DNA of 7,234 nt from an uncultured Planctomycetaceae bacterium. Lineage in GTDB: Bacteria > Planctomycetota > Planctomycetia > Pirellulales > UBA1268. Under the pieces are notes generated by a model. It saw only the letters and a list, made by a program, of their open reading frames with translations, had not been told where the DNA came from and did no database searches. Positions within the stretch are counted from its first letter, which is position 1. Each line of letters begins with the position of its first letter. Below are positions 6,205 to 7,234 of the stretch, one piece after another. The stretch spans positions 1 through 7,234 of the forward strand of contig CALCGM010000268.1 of the NCBI GenBank assembly GCA_937900985.1. The letters are read 5' to 3'. Made by a program: the position numbers and the translations under genes.

Positions 6205-7233
6205 TCAGTCGAGGTACACAAACTCGTTGAGGTTGAGCACCATCAAACAGTAGATCTCGAGAGCCCGGCTGGGATGGACGCCATCGGTTGCCTCGAGGGT
6301 GTTGATCAGCTCCACACCGCGGGCCACCTCCTCATCGGTCGCCGGCCGGACCAGGGCGATCTCGATGGCCCGTCGCACCATCGCTGGCACATCGACAGCG
6401 TCGTGGTCACCCGCCTCTTTCCGCACCCGCTCGGCAAACACCTTCGCCTGCTTCTGCAGAAACACGCCGTTCATCATCCCCAGGGCCTGCGTCGGCTGCG
6501 TGGTCACAAACCGCACCGGGCAGGTGGTGTCGGTGTCGGCAAGGTCGAAGTCGGCCAGGATCGGCGTGAGCAGCGACCGCTTCACATGGGCGTAGATGCT
6601 CCGCCTGGCCCGCTCCTCGGGTGGTGAATCGCCCCAGCCGCTGCCCGGCCGCGACTGCGTGGCCATCACCTCAGGAGGAATCTCCGGATACATCGATGGA
6701 CCAAACATCGCTTCATTGAACGCCCCGGTGGCCACATGAATCGAGTCGCGAATCTCTTCCGCTGCCAGCCGCCGCATGTCAAACCGCCACAGGCTGTCGT
6801 TGAGCGGATCGGCCGCCAGGCCCTCGGCCACCGCAGCAGAGCTCGCCCGGTAGGCCTGCGACATCAGGATCCGCTTGTGGATCGGCTTGAGCTGCCAGCC
6901 GGCATCGATCAGCTCGCAGGCGAGCCAGTCGAGCAGTTCTGGATGCGTGGGCGGGTCGCCGGCGAAGCCAAAGTTGCTCGCGCTGCGGACGATGCCCCGG
7001 CCGAAGTGATGCTGCCAGAGCCGGTTGACGATCACCCGTGCGGTCAGCGGATTCTCAGGCGAGCCGATCCACTCCGCGAGCGCCAGCCGCCGACCGGTCG
7101 ACTCGCCATCGGCCGGCGGCACGATCTCGGGCTGCGGCGGATCGAGCACCTCGAGAAAGGCCGGCTGCACGAGGCTCTCCGGCGTTGGCTCGGCATGGGG
7201 ATTGCCGCGATAAAAGACATATGTCTCGGGGGC
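6205..7233 (-). CDS. DUF1553 (PSD1) domain protein, 5' end outside window (partial)
   Basis: The frame is open to the right edge of the window, giving 342 visible residues that form the C-terminal part. An internal GTG at 7170 is not a credible start, because the residues before it (ETYVFYRGNPHAEP) belong to the family. Conserved blocks are visible: RRLALAEWIGSPENPLTARV (48-67, read with VNRLWQHHFGRGIV following at 69-82), SNFGFAGDPPTHPELLDWLA (86-105), LKPIHKRILMSQAYR (115-129), RRSIYAHVKRSLLTPIL (210-226), and TTQPTQALGMMNG (244-256), ending in LNLNEFVYLD. Full-length members usually carry an upstream DUF1549 domain, and often a cytochrome-c-like domain and an export signal; those parts would lie beyond the window. 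Such proteins are regularly paired with a DUF1501 partner, as here. Their role is not established; an exported function in polymer breakdown or surface processes is commonly suggested only from context. Confidence 0.95.
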   Translation of the reverse strand, partial: APETYVFYRGNPHAEPTPESLVQPAFLEVLDPPQPEIVPPADGESTGRRLALAEWIGSPENPLTARVIVNRLWQHHFGRGIVRSASNFGFAGDPPTHPELLDWLACELIDAGWQLKPIHKRILMSQAYRASSAAVAEGLAADPLNDSLWRFDMRRLAAEEIRDSIHVATGAFNEAMFGPSMYPEIPPEVMATQSRPGSGWGDSPPEERARRSIYAHVKRSLLTPILADFDLADTDTTCPVRFVTTQPTQALGMMNGVFLQKQAKVFAERVRKEAGDHDAVDVPAMVRRAIEIALVRPATDEEVARGVELINTLEATDGVHPSRALEIYCLMVLNLNEFVYLD

Positions 7234-7234
7234 C

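Noticed and set aside
5698..6627. Plus-strand 309-codon open frame across the DUF1553/DUF1501 junction
   Set aside because: It spans the antisense of two well-supported genes and their ribosome binding site; the product is basic, His/Arg-rich and without family motifs.

Overview
The window looks like chromosomal DNA of a high-GC planctomycete. The main reason is the pair at its right end: a DUF1553 (PSD1) protein followed by a Tat-exported DUF1501 protein, a combination greatly expanded in Planctomycetes. A leucine-rich-repeat lipoprotein of the 'LTDAG' type and a large multi-pass hypothetical protein fit the same picture. No rRNA, tRNA, CRISPR array or insertion sequence was seen. Coding density is high and no gene-free stretch exceeds about 130 bases.

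Layout. Left block, plus strand (1-2163): the 3' end of a small single-pass membrane protein, then a 558-residue protein with four predicted N-terminal membrane segments, a large soluble domain and a C-terminal tail resembling the calcium-binding end of type II secretion pseudopilins. Centre-left block, minus strand (2295 to about 4160): a LRR lipoprotein followed 96 bp downstream by a membrane-anchored DUF3500 protein. The DUF3500 leader carries three tandem 15-16 bp repeats just upstream of its ribosome binding site. Centre, plus strand (4197-4662): two small overlapping genes, DUF4160 and DUF2442, divergent from the LRR gene and arranged like a toxin-antitoxin or other two-component small module. 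Right block, minus strand (4678-7234): the DUF1553 gene, running off the window edge, and the DUF1501 gene 24 bp downstream, an obvious operon.

Function. Most products appear to be exported or membrane-bound, but none has an established biochemical role that the sequence alone can prove. The two least ordinary elements are the DUF4160/DUF2442 couple, with its 29-bp overlap and strong internal ribosome binding site, and the fusion of a pseudopilin-like tail to a multi-pass membrane protein. The DUF calls rest on remembered family motifs and not on a database search. No fully new system is evident.
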